Assembly: GCF_003933745.1 (NCBI RefSeq)
Contig: NZ_RSEB01000001.1
Coordinates: 434,001 to 498,000, forward strand
DNA from: Glycomyces terrestris
GTDB lineage: Bacteria > Actinomycetota > Actinomycetes > Mycobacteriales > Micromonosporaceae
Direction of reading: 5' to 3'
Length of the DNA stretch: 64,000 nucleotides
In this document: positions 1-8,183 of the stretch, one piece after another
Layout: each line of letters opens with the position of its first letter
Position numbering within the stretch: position 1 is the stretch's first letter
The notes under the pieces: generated by a model
The model's database searches: none
The model's input: the letters and a program-made list of their open reading frames with translations, nothing else
What the model was told of the DNA's origin: nothing
Program-made: the position numbers and the translations under genes

Positions 1-96
1 ATCGGCGACGCCGACCGCGGCGGCCGCCACGACGGCGAGGCCCTCAAGCGGGTGTGGCACTGCGTGGCCCGCTTCGGCGCGCCGCGCGACTCCTGA
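1..96 (+). CDS. C-terminal end of a truncated gene
   Basis: An open frame enters from the left edge in frame 1 and stops with TGA at 94-96, giving the last 31 residues of a protein (ending VARFGAPRDS). The fragment is too short and too polar to assign to a family. The next gene starts 67 bases downstream on the same strand. Nothing indicates whether the two are co-transcribed. Confidence 0.5.
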   Translation: MGDADRGGRHDGEALKRVWHCVARFGAPRDS

Positions 97-163
97 CGTG
101 TCGTGGCCGCGCGAGCGGGTACACCTCCGGCGCAAGCGCAACCGAACGGCCAAAGGGGGGCTG

Positions 164-397
164 ATGGGCAGCAGTGGAGAGACCGGGCACGTCACGGGCA
201 CGGCTGACAAGGACTACAACATCATCTGGTTCACGGAGGCGTGCCTGAGCAACGCACTCCGGCTGGAGACCTACATCGCCGACGCCGAGCGCGCCGGCGA
301 CACCGAACTGGTGGAGTTCTTCCAGCGCGCGCAGGCCGCGAGCCGCAAGGGCGCCGAAGAGGGCAAGGCCCTGCTCGCCCGGCGCCTCGCCGGCTGA
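164..397 (+). CDS. small conserved hypothetical protein, probably helical
   Basis: A 77-residue protein. The frame is open from 98, but the ATG at 164 follows a purine-rich AAAGGGGGG at 152-160, and conserved-looking sequence begins only after it. The core (YNIIWFTEACLSNALRLETY, then alternating acidic and basic residues) reads as two amphipathic helices. No catalytic motif, signal peptide or membrane segment is visible. Similar short proteins are common in actinomycetes without a known role; this is recollection, not a search. The convergent DUF6766 gene ends 49 bases away. Confidence 0.6.
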   Translation: MGSSGETGHVTGTADKDYNIIWFTEACLSNALRLETYIADAERAGDTELVEFFQRAQAASRKGAEEGKALLARRLAG

Positions 398-446
398 CCT
401 GAACGCGCGGCGCCCGCGGTCCGGCCGGACCGCGGGCGCTCCGCGT

Positions 447-1121
447 TCAGCCGGACTCCTGCGTCGCGTCGTGCGGCGCGCCGACCGGCTTCGACTCGGG
501 CGACCCGCGCTGGCGCAGGTAGATGCTGAGCACGACGATCGAGACCATCGCCAGGAACTCCGACTGCCAGTTCTGGAGGGTCCGGTTCCAGAAGTCGGCG
601 CTGCCGACGTAGCCGAACCACGTCAGCGGGTCCTGGAACTGCGCCAGGCGCTCGGCGTTGAAGGCACTGCGCCCGGCGATCGACTGCGCGAGCCACGACA
701 ACGCGAACAGGACGCCCATGACCACGCCGAGCGAGGTGGAGAAGACCGCGGTTCGCCAGCCGCCGGTGCGGGCCCACTCCGGGGAGTCCGGTTCGGCGTG
801 CTTGCCGACCTTCTGCTGCTCGTCGGACTCGGTGCCGGCGTTCTCCACGAGCTTGGACTCGTTCGAGCCGCGCTGCACGAGCCAGACGGTGGCGAGCACG
901 AACAGGAGGAACTGGAGGTACTCCGACTGCCAGTTCTCGGCGACGTCGACGGCGAAGTCACTGGAGGTCACGTACTCCAGCAACGTCAACTGCCGGCCCG
1001 AGTCGGCGAGCTGGCGCTCGTTGAAGGCCGCGCGGCCCGCGAACGCCTGGCCGACCAGGGCGGCGAGGAACAGCAGCCCGAAGCCGATGCTCAAGCCGTT
1101 GTCGCGCAGTGCACGTCTCAT
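447..1121 (-). CDS. DUF6766 family membrane protein with internal duplication
   Basis: 224 residues, four hydrophobic segments at about 8-29, 68-84, 128-148 and 189-203, so an integral membrane protein. It consists of two copies of one module: residues 29-90 and 150-211 share the order GR-AFN-ER-L, then a NWQSE(Y/F)L segment leading into a transmembrane helix, then (L/Q)RGS-ESK. The linker between them (about 91-120) is charged. This matches the DUF6766 family, which has no known function. The gene ends towards the preceding small gene and lies 10 bases after the 28-residue membrane peptide gene on the same strand, so it may be the last gene of that transcript. Confidence 0.75.
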   Translation of the reverse strand: MRRALRDNGLSIGFGLLFLAALVGQAFAGRAAFNERQLADSGRQLTLLEYVTSSDFAVDVAENWQSEYLQFLLFVLATVWLVQRGSNESKLVENAGTESDEQQKVGKHAEPDSPEWARTGGWRTAVFSTSLGVVMGVLFALSWLAQSIAGRSAFNAERLAQFQDPLTWFGYVGSADFWNRTLQNWQSEFLAMVSIVVLSIYLRQRGSPESKPVGAPHDATQESG

Positions 1122-1131
1122 CCCGTCCTCC

Positions 1132-1218
1132 TCACCGGTGCATCAGTCCCAGGGCGATGAAGTACGCGAGGCCGGCGAGCGTGACGACCAGGCACAGCGT
1201 GAACATGGTCCTCTTCAT
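1132..1218 (-). CDS. 28-residue single-pass membrane peptide
   Basis: A short gene (MKRTMFTLCLVVTLAGLAYF, then IALGLMHR): basic N-terminus, one hydrophobic helix, basic C-terminus. Its ATG overlaps the TGA of the upstream lipoprotein gene in an ATGA arrangement (1215-1218), the usual sign of translational coupling in high-GC actinobacteria, and this is the main reason to believe in it. The role is unknown; a small membrane partner of the lipoprotein or of the DUF6766 protein is possible. Confidence 0.55.
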   Translation of the reverse strand: MKRTMFTLCLVVTLAGLAYFIALGLMHR

Positions 1219-1604
1219 GCGCTCACCTCGCACTCGTAGGGGCGCTCGCCCTGCGGCTCGCACCCGGCCGCGACGACCTTCCAGCCCTCGTCGAGCTCGG
1301 CGAGGAAGAGCACGTCGGTGCCGGTGCGGACCTGCGCGCGGTCGCCCCACACGTCGGTCTCGCCGACCGTCCCGGTCGGCAGGTCGAGGGCGGCGACGGC
1401 CTGCTCGCACGTCTGGTCCTCCGAGGAGGCGAGCGCCTGGGCGGTCTCGGGCGCGAGCGCCGCGCAGACCGCGGCCGCGTCGCCGTCGGCGAGCGCGGTC
1501 AGGAACGCCTCGGCCGCGGCCGAGGCGTCGTCCGCGCGCTGGGAGCCGCAGGCGGCGAGGGCGCCGCAGCAGACCGCCAGCGCGGCGATCCGATTCCACT
1601 TCAC
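1215..1604 (-). CDS. putative lipoprotein
   Basis: 129 residues. The N-terminus (MKWNRIAALAVCCGALAACG) is a lipoprotein signal with the lipobox LAAC and the modified cysteine at residue 19. The mature part alternates Ala-rich helix with beta-prone segments and contains paired cysteines (VCAAL, TCEQA, GCEPQ, ECEV), suggesting two disulfides in a small NTF2/cystatin-like extracytoplasmic domain; that fold is a guess. It is translationally coupled to the 28-residue membrane peptide downstream. Confidence 0.7.
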   Translation of the reverse strand: MKWNRIAALAVCCGALAACGSQRADDASAAAEAFLTALADGDAAAVCAALAPETAQALASSEDQTCEQAVAALDLPTGTVGETDVWGDRAQVRTGTDVLFLAELDEGWKVVAAGCEPQGERPYECEVSA

Positions 1605-1632
1605 GGCGCCATAGTTCCCCGGCCGGTCGGGA

Positions 1633-2601
1633 TCAAACGGCGAGGCAGGGCAGCACGTGCTCGCCGAAGGCGTCGATGAACCGCTCCTGGCCGGGCCCGA
1701 CCTGGTGGAGGTAGAGCCGCGAGAAGCCGAGGTCGGCGTAGGAGGCGAGCACCTCGGCGTGGCGGCCGAGGTCGGCGCCGATGTGGACGCCGGGTTCGAG
1801 GGCGTCGGCCGGGACGTGCGCGCAGGCGGCGTCGAACTGCTCGGGCAGTTCGAGCTCCTGGTTGAGCGCGGCGGGGAGGGCCACGAAGCGCCACTGGGCG
1901 AGCGCCTGGGCGCGGGCGCGGTCCTCGTCGGGGTCCCAGGAGAGGTGGACCTGGAGGTGGAGGGGCTTGCCCTCGCCGCCGCCCTCGGTGAACGCGTCGA
2001 TCACCTTCCGCAGGTGCGCTTCGGGGGCGTTGACGGTGATGAGCCCGTCGGCCCAGGCGGCGACCTCGCGGGCGGTGGCCGGGGAAAGCGCGGCGGCGAA
2101 CAGCGGCGGCGGCGTCTCGGGGCGGGTGTAGAGGCGGGCGGCGCGCACGGTGACACGGCCGTCGTGGTCGACGGTCTCGCCGTCGAGGAGGCGGCGGATG
2201 ACGTCGGCGCATTCGGCCAGGCGCGCGTTGCGCTCGGGCTTGCGCGGCCACAGGGCCCCGGTGACGTGCTCGTTGAGGGCCTGGCCGCTGCCGAGGGCCG
2301 GGGTGAAGCGGCCGGGGAAGAGCGCTTCGACGGTGGCGATGGCCTGGGCGGTGACCGCGGGGTGGTAGCGGTTGCCGGGGGCGGTCACGATGCCGAAGGG
2401 GACGCTGGTGGCGGCCATGGCGGCGCCGAGCCAGGTCCAGGCGTAGGCGGACTCGTCCTGGTCGGCGCTCCAGGGCGCGAAGTGGTCGGAGGAGAGGACC
2501 GCGTCGAAGCCGGCGGCCTCGGCCGCGGCGGCGCAGGCGGCGAGGCGCGCGGGCGGGAACTGCTCGTGCGAGGCGTGGTAGCCGATCTCCATGGTGGACA
2601 C
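1633..2601 (-). CDS. TIGR03885-type FMN-dependent luciferase-fold oxidoreductase
   Basis: 322 residues with the TIM-barrel signature of bacterial luciferase-like monooxygenases: DAVLSSDHFAPW near residue 35, LGAAMAAT, GIVTAPGNRYHPAVTAQ, and LGSGQALNEHVTG around residue 105. The overall pattern fits TIGR03885, a clade thought to have reverted from F420 to flavin. It would act in the cytosol; the substrate is unknown. The start lies 3 bases after the stop of the GH13 gene, so the two are one operon. This oxidoreductase and a trehalose-synthase-like GH13 enzyme are often neighbours in actinobacteria, which hints at a sugar-linked substrate. Confidence 0.8.
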   Translation of the reverse strand: MSTMEIGYHASHEQFPPARLAACAAAAEAAGFDAVLSSDHFAPWSADQDESAYAWTWLGAAMAATSVPFGIVTAPGNRYHPAVTAQAIATVEALFPGRFTPALGSGQALNEHVTGALWPRKPERNARLAECADVIRRLLDGETVDHDGRVTVRAARLYTRPETPPPLFAAALSPATAREVAAWADGLITVNAPEAHLRKVIDAFTEGGGEGKPLHLQVHLSWDPDEDRARAQALAQWRFVALPAALNQELELPEQFDAACAHVPADALEPGVHIGADLGRHAEVLASYADLGFSRLYLHQVGPGQERFIDAFGEHVLPCLAV

Positions 2602-2604
2602 TCC

Positions 2605-4239
2605 TCACTTGAAGACGTGCGGGCGGGGCCGCAGCCAGCGGTAGCCGTACCCGGCGAGCTTGAGGACCGGCAGGTCGTCCTCCTCGGGCGGGTAGTCGCC
2701 GTCGGTGAGGACGTCCACGAGGTCGTCGAGGTCGTCGTCGGGGATGCGGACCTCGACCTCGTCGGCGGAGAGGTTGACGAGCGTGACGACGGTGCCGTCG
2801 CGGTCGTCGTCGTGGCGCAGGGCCACCACCGAAGGGCTGCCGGTCTCCAGGACGCGGTGCGTGCCGTAGCCGATCTCGGTGAGCCCCAAGCGGGTCCGCA
2901 CGAGGTCGCCGACGCGCGCGAGGAGGCCGCCGCCGGGGCTGCGGTGCTGGTCGTACACGTTGACCTCCTCGTAGCCGAAGGGGCCCTCGCGCACGGGCTC
3001 GGCGACGAGCCGGTCCTTCGGGGCCGAGGAGAAGCCGCCGTGCTCGTCGGCGGTCCACTGCATGGGGATGCGCACGCTCAGGCGCTCGCGGCGCGAGAGG
3101 TCGTCGCCCATGCCGATCTCGTCGCCGTACTGGAGCACGGGGGTGCCCGGCAGCGACAGCAGGAGCGCGTGGGCGGCGGCGATGCGCCGGTGGTCGCCGC
3201 CGAGCATGGGGGCGACGCGGCGGCGGATGCCGCGCCCGTAGGCGCGCATGTCCTCGTCGGGGGCGAAGACCTCCATGACCTCCTGGCGCTCGGCTTCGGT
3301 GAGGCGTTCGAGGTCGAGCTCGTCGTGGTTGCGCAGCCAGTTCGCGAACTGGCTCTGGCGCGGCGGCTGCGGCTGCTCGGCGAGGGCCCGGTGGACCGGT
3401 TCGGCCTCGCCGCGGGCGAGGGCGAGGAAGACGTGGTTGTTGAGCCAGAAGTTGAGGAGCATGGTGAGGCCGTCGCCGTCGAGGAAGTAGTCCCCGTACG
3501 CGTCGATGGGGACGTCGACCTCGCCGATGAGCACGGCCTCGGGGTGGCGCAGGGACACGAACTCGCGCATCTCGCGCAGGAAGTCGGCGCCCTCCTCGTA
3601 CTCCTCGGCCTGGGCGGCCTGGTGGACCATGTAGGGCACGGCGTCCACGCGGAAGCCGGAGACGCCCAGGCGCAGCCAGAACGCCATGACGCGGCGGATC
3701 TCGGCGCGCACGGCGGGGTTGGCGGTGTTCAGGTCGGGCTCATGCGAGTAGAACACGTGCCGGTAGTACTGGCCGGCCTCCTCGTCCCACGTCCAGATGG
3801 AGTCCTCGACGGTGGGGAACACCGGTTTGAGGCCGTCGTCGCGCGGCTCGTCGGACCAGATGTAGTAGTCGCGGTAGGGCGAGTCGCGGTCCGAGCGGGC
3901 CTGCTGGAACCAGGGGTGCTGGTCGGAGGTGTGCTGGACGACCAGGTCGAAGATGACGCGGATGCCGGCCTCCTCGGCCTGCTCCAGCAGCTCGACCACG
4001 TCCGGGAGGGTCCCCAGGCGCGGGTCGACCGAGAGGTGGTCGGAGACGTCGTAGCCGCCGTCCTTGAACGGCGAGGGGTAGAACGGCAGGAGCCACAGGC
4101 AGGTGGCGCCGAGCCCGCGCAGGTGCTCGAGCCGGTTGGTGATGCCGCGGATGTCCCCCCAGCCGTCGCCGTCGGAGTCGCGGAACATGGCCGGGTCCAT
4201 CGCGTAGACGACGGCGTTGCGGTACCAGAGCGGATGCAT
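2605..4239 (-). CDS. GH13 alpha-amylase family enzyme, trehalose-synthase-like
   Basis: 544 residues, cytosolic (no signal peptide). Regions of the (beta/alpha)8 barrel can be read in order: DLVVQHTSDQHPWF near 98-111, GFRVDAVPYM with the predicted nucleophile D199, LIGEVDVP with the acid/base E240, and RNHDELDLE with the transition-state D306. The N-terminal WYRNAVVYAMDP(A)MF resembles trehalose synthase and GH13_16/alpha-glucosidase enzymes rather than secreted amylases. A C-terminal beta domain of about 110 residues follows. It probably rearranges or hydrolyses alpha-glucosides or trehalose. It leads the operon with the TIGR03885 oxidoreductase. Exact specificity cannot be set from the sequence. 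Confidence 0.88.
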   Translation of the reverse strand: MHPLWYRNAVVYAMDPAMFRDSDGDGWGDIRGITNRLEHLRGLGATCLWLLPFYPSPFKDGGYDVSDHLSVDPRLGTLPDVVELLEQAEEAGIRVIFDLVVQHTSDQHPWFQQARSDRDSPYRDYYIWSDEPRDDGLKPVFPTVEDSIWTWDEEAGQYYRHVFYSHEPDLNTANPAVRAEIRRVMAFWLRLGVSGFRVDAVPYMVHQAAQAEEYEEGADFLREMREFVSLRHPEAVLIGEVDVPIDAYGDYFLDGDGLTMLLNFWLNNHVFLALARGEAEPVHRALAEQPQPPRQSQFANWLRNHDELDLERLTEAERQEVMEVFAPDEDMRAYGRGIRRRVAPMLGGDHRRIAAAHALLLSLPGTPVLQYGDEIGMGDDLSRRERLSVRIPMQWTADEHGGFSSAPKDRLVAEPVREGPFGYEEVNVYDQHRSPGGGLLARVGDLVRTRLGLTEIGYGTHRVLETGSPSVVALRHDDDRDGTVVTLVNLSADEVEVRIPDDDLDDLVDVLTDGDYPPEEDDLPVLKLAGYGYRWLRPRPHVFK

Positions 4240-4312
4240 GGCCCTCCTCGTGGGATCGGGTCCGGTTCGGCCCTTGGCAGGTGCCCGCGGGGGCCGCCGG
4301 CGAAACTCCGGC

Positions 4313-4337
4313 GCGGTCCGCGGGGCCCGCGGACCGC
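4313..4337. promoter_or_regulatory. 25-bp palindrome in the divergent GH13/DUF4383 intergenic region
   Basis: Arms of 12 bases (GCGGTCCGCGGG and its exact complement) flank one central base. It lies 74 bases upstream of the GH13 start and 70 upstream of the DUF4383 start, a place where an operator shared by both genes would be expected. It could instead be a hairpin in the DUF4383 leader. Confidence 0.4.
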
Positions 4338-4406
4338 CGTCTGGAGTGGAACCGCGGGAAACGGGTAGTTCTCCATTCCCTCGATCAACGGAGAAGGAGG
4401 CCCGAC

Positions 4407-4856
4407 ATGGGTGACTCAGACGATTATTCGGGACGCGGGCGCGCGCCGGTGCAGATCGTGACGATGGTGATCGCCCTCGTCTTCCTGCTGGTCGGCCTGC
4501 TGGGGTTCGTCCCCGGCGTCACGTCCGACTACGACTCGCTCGCGTTCGCGGGGCACCACTCGGAGGCGGCCCTCCTGGGGGTCTTCCAGGTGTCGGTCCT
4601 GCACAACCTCGTGCACCTGCTGTTCGGGATCGTGGGCTTCCTCATGGTCCGCACGGTGAGCGGGTCGGTCACGTATCTGCTCGTCGGCGGCGCGATCTAC
4701 TTCGTGCTGTGGCTCTACGGGCTGTTCATCGACTTCGACTCGGCGGCGAACTTCGTGCCGCTCAACGACGCCGACAACTGGCTCCACCTGGGCCTGGCCG
4801 TCGGGATGCTCGCGCTCGGCGCGGTCTTCTCGCGCGGCGCCCGCCGCACCGCCTGA
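4407..4856 (+). CDS. DUF4383 family membrane protein
   Basis: 149 residues with four membrane helices (about 13-33, 56-78, 83-105 and 122-142). The start at 4407 is set by the strong ribosome site GAGAAGGAGG at 4391-4400; the upstream extension of the frame runs through the GH13 promoter and is unlikely. The motif HNLVHLLFGIVGF in helix 2 and the DADNWLHLGLAVGM stretch near the end are typical of DUF4383, a family of unknown function common in actinobacteria. It is transcribed away from the GH13 operon and ends at a strong bidirectional hairpin. Confidence 0.82.
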   Translation: MGDSDDYSGRGRAPVQIVTMVIALVFLLVGLLGFVPGVTSDYDSLAFAGHHSEAALLGVFQVSVLHNLVHLLFGIVGFLMVRTVSGSVTYLLVGGAIYFVLWLYGLFIDFDSAANFVPLNDADNWLHLGLAVGMLALGAVFSRGARRTA

Positions 4857-4870
4857 CCCGCGGCACGGCG

Positions 4871-4922
4871 ACGCCGCAGGAAGACGCCGCACGACAACGC
4901 CGCAAGACCACGCCGCAAGGAG
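4871..4922. repeat. four tandem 13-bp repeats
   Basis: Four adjoining copies of ACGCCGCAnGAnn (4871, 4884, 4897, 4910) follow the DUF4383 stop. The last copy runs directly into the left arm of the terminator hairpin. No frame in the array looks coding. Confidence 0.8.
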
Positions 4923-4959
4923 ACGCGGCCGGCACCTCATGCCGGCCGCGTCTCCTTGC
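4915..4959. terminator. bidirectional terminator hairpin
   Basis: Perfect 20-base arms (4915-4934 and 4940-4959) around the loop CCTCA, between two convergent genes. There is no T-run, as is usual for high-GC actinobacterial terminators. Confidence 0.8.
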
Positions 4960-4962
4960 GCG

Positions 4963-5385
4963 CTAAGCGCTCTCGTCCGTTTCGAGGCCGACCGCGCGGC
5001 GCAGTTCCTCGCGGCAGTCGTCCAGGTCGTGCGAGTCGGGGTCCGCCTTCGCCGTGTGCTCCATGAGGTCGGCGAGGCCGTTCGCAAGCGCGTTCAGCTT
5101 GTGCTGGACCGCGGCGTCGTTGCGCGACTCGGTGTTCTGGAGCAGGGCGACCAGCAGGAACGTGATGATCGTCGTCGTGGTGTTGATGATCAGCTGCCAG
5201 GTGTCCATGGGCAGCCAGATGATCGAGGGCGCCCAGATCAGCACCAGCAGGATGCAGAGCAGGAAGAACGGCGCCCGGGCGGCGAACTCGGAGGCCTTGG
5301 TCGCGAACCGGTCGAACGGGCTGACGTGGTGCGAGACGTCCCGGGGCATGACCGGCTTGCGCGCACCGTGCTTATCGGATTCCAT
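4963..5385 (-). CDS. low-affinity iron permease family protein
   Basis: 140 residues from the ATG at 5385 (MESDKHGARK); a longer frame from 5421 would run into the region upstream of the divergent exporter. The sequence has FDRFATKASEFAARAPFFLL, a first membrane helix, the short loop PSIIWLPMDTWQLIINTTTT, a second helix with ITFLLVALLQNTESRN, and an acidic tail. This matches the PF04120 'low affinity iron permease' family, a name carried over from yeast Fet4 that says little about bacterial function. Two-helix topology with both ends cytoplasmic is likely. Confidence 0.78.
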   Translation of the reverse strand: MESDKHGARKPVMPRDVSHHVSPFDRFATKASEFAARAPFFLLCILLVLIWAPSIIWLPMDTWQLIINTTTTIITFLLVALLQNTESRNDAAVQHKLNALANGLADLMEHTAKADPDSHDLDDCREELRRAVGLETDESA

Positions 5386-5477
5386 GCCCGCAACTTCCCG
5401 GCCGCGTGTGGCCGCAAACATCGGGCCTGCGGGCCCGCCCCGGGTTCCGGACTCCAGGGCGGGGTATGCCTGCGGCC

Positions 5478-6596
5478 ATGACGCGGCATCCGATTCGCGA
5501 GGGCGTGGGACGCGACCTGCGCGGGGCCTGGGGCTTCGCGCGCGCCGTCCCGCGCCGCGGCTCGTGGGCGCGCGAGACGGCGATCCAGGCGCTCAAGGCG
5601 GGCATGGCGGCGGTCCTGGCGTGGTTCGTGGCGGCGCACCTGCTGCACCTCCCCCAGCCGTACCTGGCGCCGTGGGCGGCGCTGTGCATGGTCCGCCCGA
5701 CGGTGCGCTGGTCGGTGCTCACGGGCCTGCGGCAGGTGGCCGCTGTCGCGCTCGGCGTGGTGGTCGCGGTGGCGGCGACGGCGCTCATGCCGGGCAAGGA
5801 GCTCGCGCTCGCGGTGTGCGTGCCGGTGGCGTTCCTCGTGAGCTACTGGCCGCGCCTGGACGACCAGGGCCAGTACGTGCCGTTCACGGCCCTGTTCATG
5901 ATCGCGGTCGACAGCGTGGAGGAGCCGTTCGTGCTGTTCCGGCTGGTGGAGACGGCGCTGGGAGCGGCGATCGGGATGGGGGTGAACCTGCTGGTCGCGC
6001 CGCCGATCCGGGTGCTCACGGTGGACGCGCGGGCCCGGCGGGACGCGGACGGGGCCGCGGGCCTCATGCGCGAGCTCGCCGGGCGGCTGCGCGCGGGCGA
6101 GGCCGACGCCGGGGACGAGTCGTGGTCGGCGCGGGTGCGGCGCCTGGAGGAGCACCTGAGCGGCACCGAGGGCGCGCTCCAGCATGCGCGGGACGGGCTC
6201 CGGCTCAACCCGCGCCGGAGCGAGGCGGGGATCAGGAACGCGGTCGAGCGGGCGGGGAGGGCGCTGGAGGTGAACCGGCGGGTCGTGCGGGCGGCGCGGG
6301 CGCTCGCGGAGGTGCTCGACGACGTGCGCCGCGATGACACCCCGGACCCGTCGCTCGACCCCGGCTTCCGCAGGGACTGCGCCGAGATGCTGGAGACGGC
6401 CGCCGACGCGTGCGAGCGGCGGGTGGCGGCGCTGCTGGGGCCGGAGGACGAGGCGGAGGGCCCGGACCTGTCGGCGGCGTTGGACGCGCTGGAGCACCGG
6501 GTCGATCCGACCGGTGGCGACCTCCCGACGACCGAGGCCCAGAGCGCGCTGGTCATGGCGGTGCGGCGGCTTGTGCTGGCGGTCGGGAGCGGGTGA
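5478..6596 (+). CDS. FUSC/aromatic-acid-exporter family protein
   Basis: About 372 residues. ATG codons at 5466 and 5478 are both possible and neither has a convincing ribosome site. The N-terminal half has six hydrophobic helices beginning with ETAIQALKAGMAAVLAWF and contains the YLAPWAALCMVRPTVRWS segment and GQYVPFTALFMIAV typical of the FUSC/ArAE (YccS-like) transporters. The C-terminal half (from about residue 185) is soluble, charged and helical. Such proteins are proposed to export small aromatic or amphipathic compounds; the substrate here is unknown. It is divergent from the iron-permease-family gene and convergent with ku. Confidence 0.8.
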   Translation: MTRHPIREGVGRDLRGAWGFARAVPRRGSWARETAIQALKAGMAAVLAWFVAAHLLHLPQPYLAPWAALCMVRPTVRWSVLTGLRQVAAVALGVVVAVAATALMPGKELALAVCVPVAFLVSYWPRLDDQGQYVPFTALFMIAVDSVEEPFVLFRLVETALGAAIGMGVNLLVAPPIRVLTVDARARRDADGAAGLMRELAGRLRAGEADAGDESWSARVRRLEEHLSGTEGALQHARDGLRLNPRRSEAGIRNAVERAGRALEVNRRVVRAARALAEVLDDVRRDDTPDPSLDPGFRRDCAEMLETAADACERRVAALLGPEDEAEGPDLSAALDALEHRVDPTGGDLPTTEAQSALVMAVRRLVLAVGSG

Positions 6597-6599
6597 GGC

Positions 6600-7484
6600 T
6601 CAGGCGCTCTTGCGCCGCGCGGCCTTCTTCGCGGCGGTCTTCTTGGCGGCGGTCTTCTTGGCGGTGCGCTTGCGGGCGGCGGTCTGCTTCGCCGCTTGCT
6701 TGGCGGGCCGGCGCTTCGGGCCGCCCTGGGCGTCGAGGCTCTGCTGGAGGGCGTCGGCGAGGTCGATGACCTTGGCGGCGGGCTCGGCCCGCTGCTTCTT
6801 GGCGGGGGCCTTGCGGCCCTTGGACTTCGCGGCGATGAGGGCTTCGAGGGCCTCGCGGTAGGCGTCGCTGTACTCCTCGGGCCGGAAGTCGTCGGACATC
6901 GACTCGATGAGGGTGGCGGCCATGGCCAGCTCCTGCTCGCGCACCTCGCCGGCGGCGCCGGCGAACTCGGGCCGGCGGATCTCGTCGGGCCAGAGCATGG
7001 TGTGGACCAGCAGGAGGTCGCCGCGGGGCCGCAGGGCCGCGAGGGTCTCCCTGCGGCGCAGCGTGATGCGGACGATCGCGATCTTGCCGGACTCGGCGAG
7101 GGCCTCGCGCAGCAGGACGTACGGCTTGGCGGCGCCCTTGCCGGGCTCGGCGTAGTAGGTCTTCTCGAAGTGGATCGGGTCGATCTGCTCGACCGGGACG
7201 AACTCGACGACCTCGGCGGACTTCGAGGAGCTGACGGGCAGGTCGTCCAGGTCGTCCTCGTCGATGAGGACCACCTCGCCCTCGACCTCGACGCCCTTGA
7301 CGATGTCCTCGGGCGGCACGTCCTTGTCGTCGAGCTCGCACACCTTCCAGTAGCGGATGCGCCCGGCGTCGCTCGCGTGGTACTGGTGGAGCGCCGGGTC
7401 GTGGCTGCTGGTCGCGGTGTGCAGCTTGACCGGGATGCTCACGAGTCCGAACGCGATGGTGCCGTTCCAGATCCCCCCTGGCAT
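6600..7484 (-). CDS. ku: Ku, non-homologous end-joining DNA-end-binding protein
   Basis: 294 residues from MPGGIWNGTIAFGLVSIPVK, a canonical bacterial Ku N-terminus that fixes the start. The Ku core (about 1-230) includes DPALHQYHASDAGRIRYWK and VLIDEDDLDDLP. The C-terminus is a Lys/Ala-rich tail (repeats of KKTAAKK, about 250-290) like the basic extensions that help DNA binding in actinobacteria. Ku encircles broken DNA ends and recruits LigD. It is divergent from the split ligD genes, with only 126 bases between, so the pathway genes share one promoter region. Confidence 0.95.
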   Translation of the reverse strand: MPGGIWNGTIAFGLVSIPVKLHTATSSHDPALHQYHASDAGRIRYWKVCELDDKDVPPEDIVKGVEVEGEVVLIDEDDLDDLPVSSSKSAEVVEFVPVEQIDPIHFEKTYYAEPGKGAAKPYVLLREALAESGKIAIVRITLRRRETLAALRPRGDLLLVHTMLWPDEIRRPEFAGAAGEVREQELAMAATLIESMSDDFRPEEYSDAYREALEALIAAKSKGRKAPAKKQRAEPAAKVIDLADALQQSLDAQGGPKRRPAKQAAKQTAARKRTAKKTAAKKTAAKKAARRKSA

Positions 7485-7610
7485 GGTCACAGCATGCCAC
7501 CGGGGGCCCGGGCCCGGCGGCGAATGTGTCATCTTCTCGCCTTCCCGGCGGGGCTCGCGCGGCGCCCGCGCAACTGTTTGCCGCCGGTGGTGACCGGGTA
7601 TCTGGCGCCC

Positions 7611-8183
7611 ATGGCACGGGGGGACAAACTTGGAGAATATCGGGCGAAACGGGACTTGCGGAAGTCCGGTGAGCCCGGGGGCGGGCGCCGCCGCGGCAAG
7701 GCCGACCGGTTCGTCGTCCAGCGCCACGAGGCCACCCGGCTCCACTTCGACTTCCGGCTCGAGGTCGATGGCGTGCTCGTCTCGTGGGCGGTGCCGAAGG
7801 GCCCCTCGCTCAACCCCGACGACCGGCGCCTCGCCGTCCGCACCGAGGACCACCCGCTCGACTACGCCGAGTTCGAGGGCCTGATCCCCGAACCGGAGTA
7901 CGGCGCCGGCACGGTGATCGTGTGGGACGCCGGCACCTACCGGAACCTGACCGCGAAGCGCGGCAAGGCGATCGCGATGGCCGACGCGGTCGAGCACGGC
8001 CACGTCAAGGTCTACCTCGAAGGCGAGCGGCTCACCGGCGCGTTCGCGCTCTCGCGCATGGGCGACGGCGACTGGATCCTGGTCAAGGTCGACGACGAGG
8101 GCGCCGACCGCCGCCGCAAGCCCGCCAAGACCCGCCTCGAATCGGTCCTCACCGGCCGCACCAACCGGGACCTGCGGGCATGA
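7611..8183 (+). CDS. LigD 3'-phosphoesterase domain as a separate protein
   Basis: 190 residues comprising only the LigD phosphoesterase domain. The motif RHEATRLHFDFRLE supplies the predicted metal and catalytic residues H39, H45 and D47, and VLVSWAVPKGPS and YGAGTVIVWDAG follow. It would trim 3'-phosphates or 3'-ribonucleotides at broken ends. The start at 7611 is supported by a -10-like TATCTG six bases upstream, suggesting a leaderless message. The stop overlaps the next gene's start in ATGA, so it is coupled to the ligase. Confidence 0.92.
   Translation: MARGDKLGEYRAKRDLRKSGEPGGGRRRGKADRFVVQRHEATRLHFDFRLEVDGVLVSWAVPKGPSLNPDDRRLAVRTEDHPLDYAEFEGLIPEPEYGAGTVIVWDAGTYRNLTAKRGKAIAMADAVEHGHVKVYLEGERLTGAFALSRMGDGDWILVKVDDEGADRRRKPAKTRLESVLTGRTNRDLRA

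Noticed and set aside
1657-4368. A 903-codon plus-strand open frame opposite the oxidoreductase and GH13 genes
   Set aside because: It lies over two well-recognised minus-strand genes, and its Gly/Val/Glu-rich sequence is what the antisense of GC-rich codons gives.
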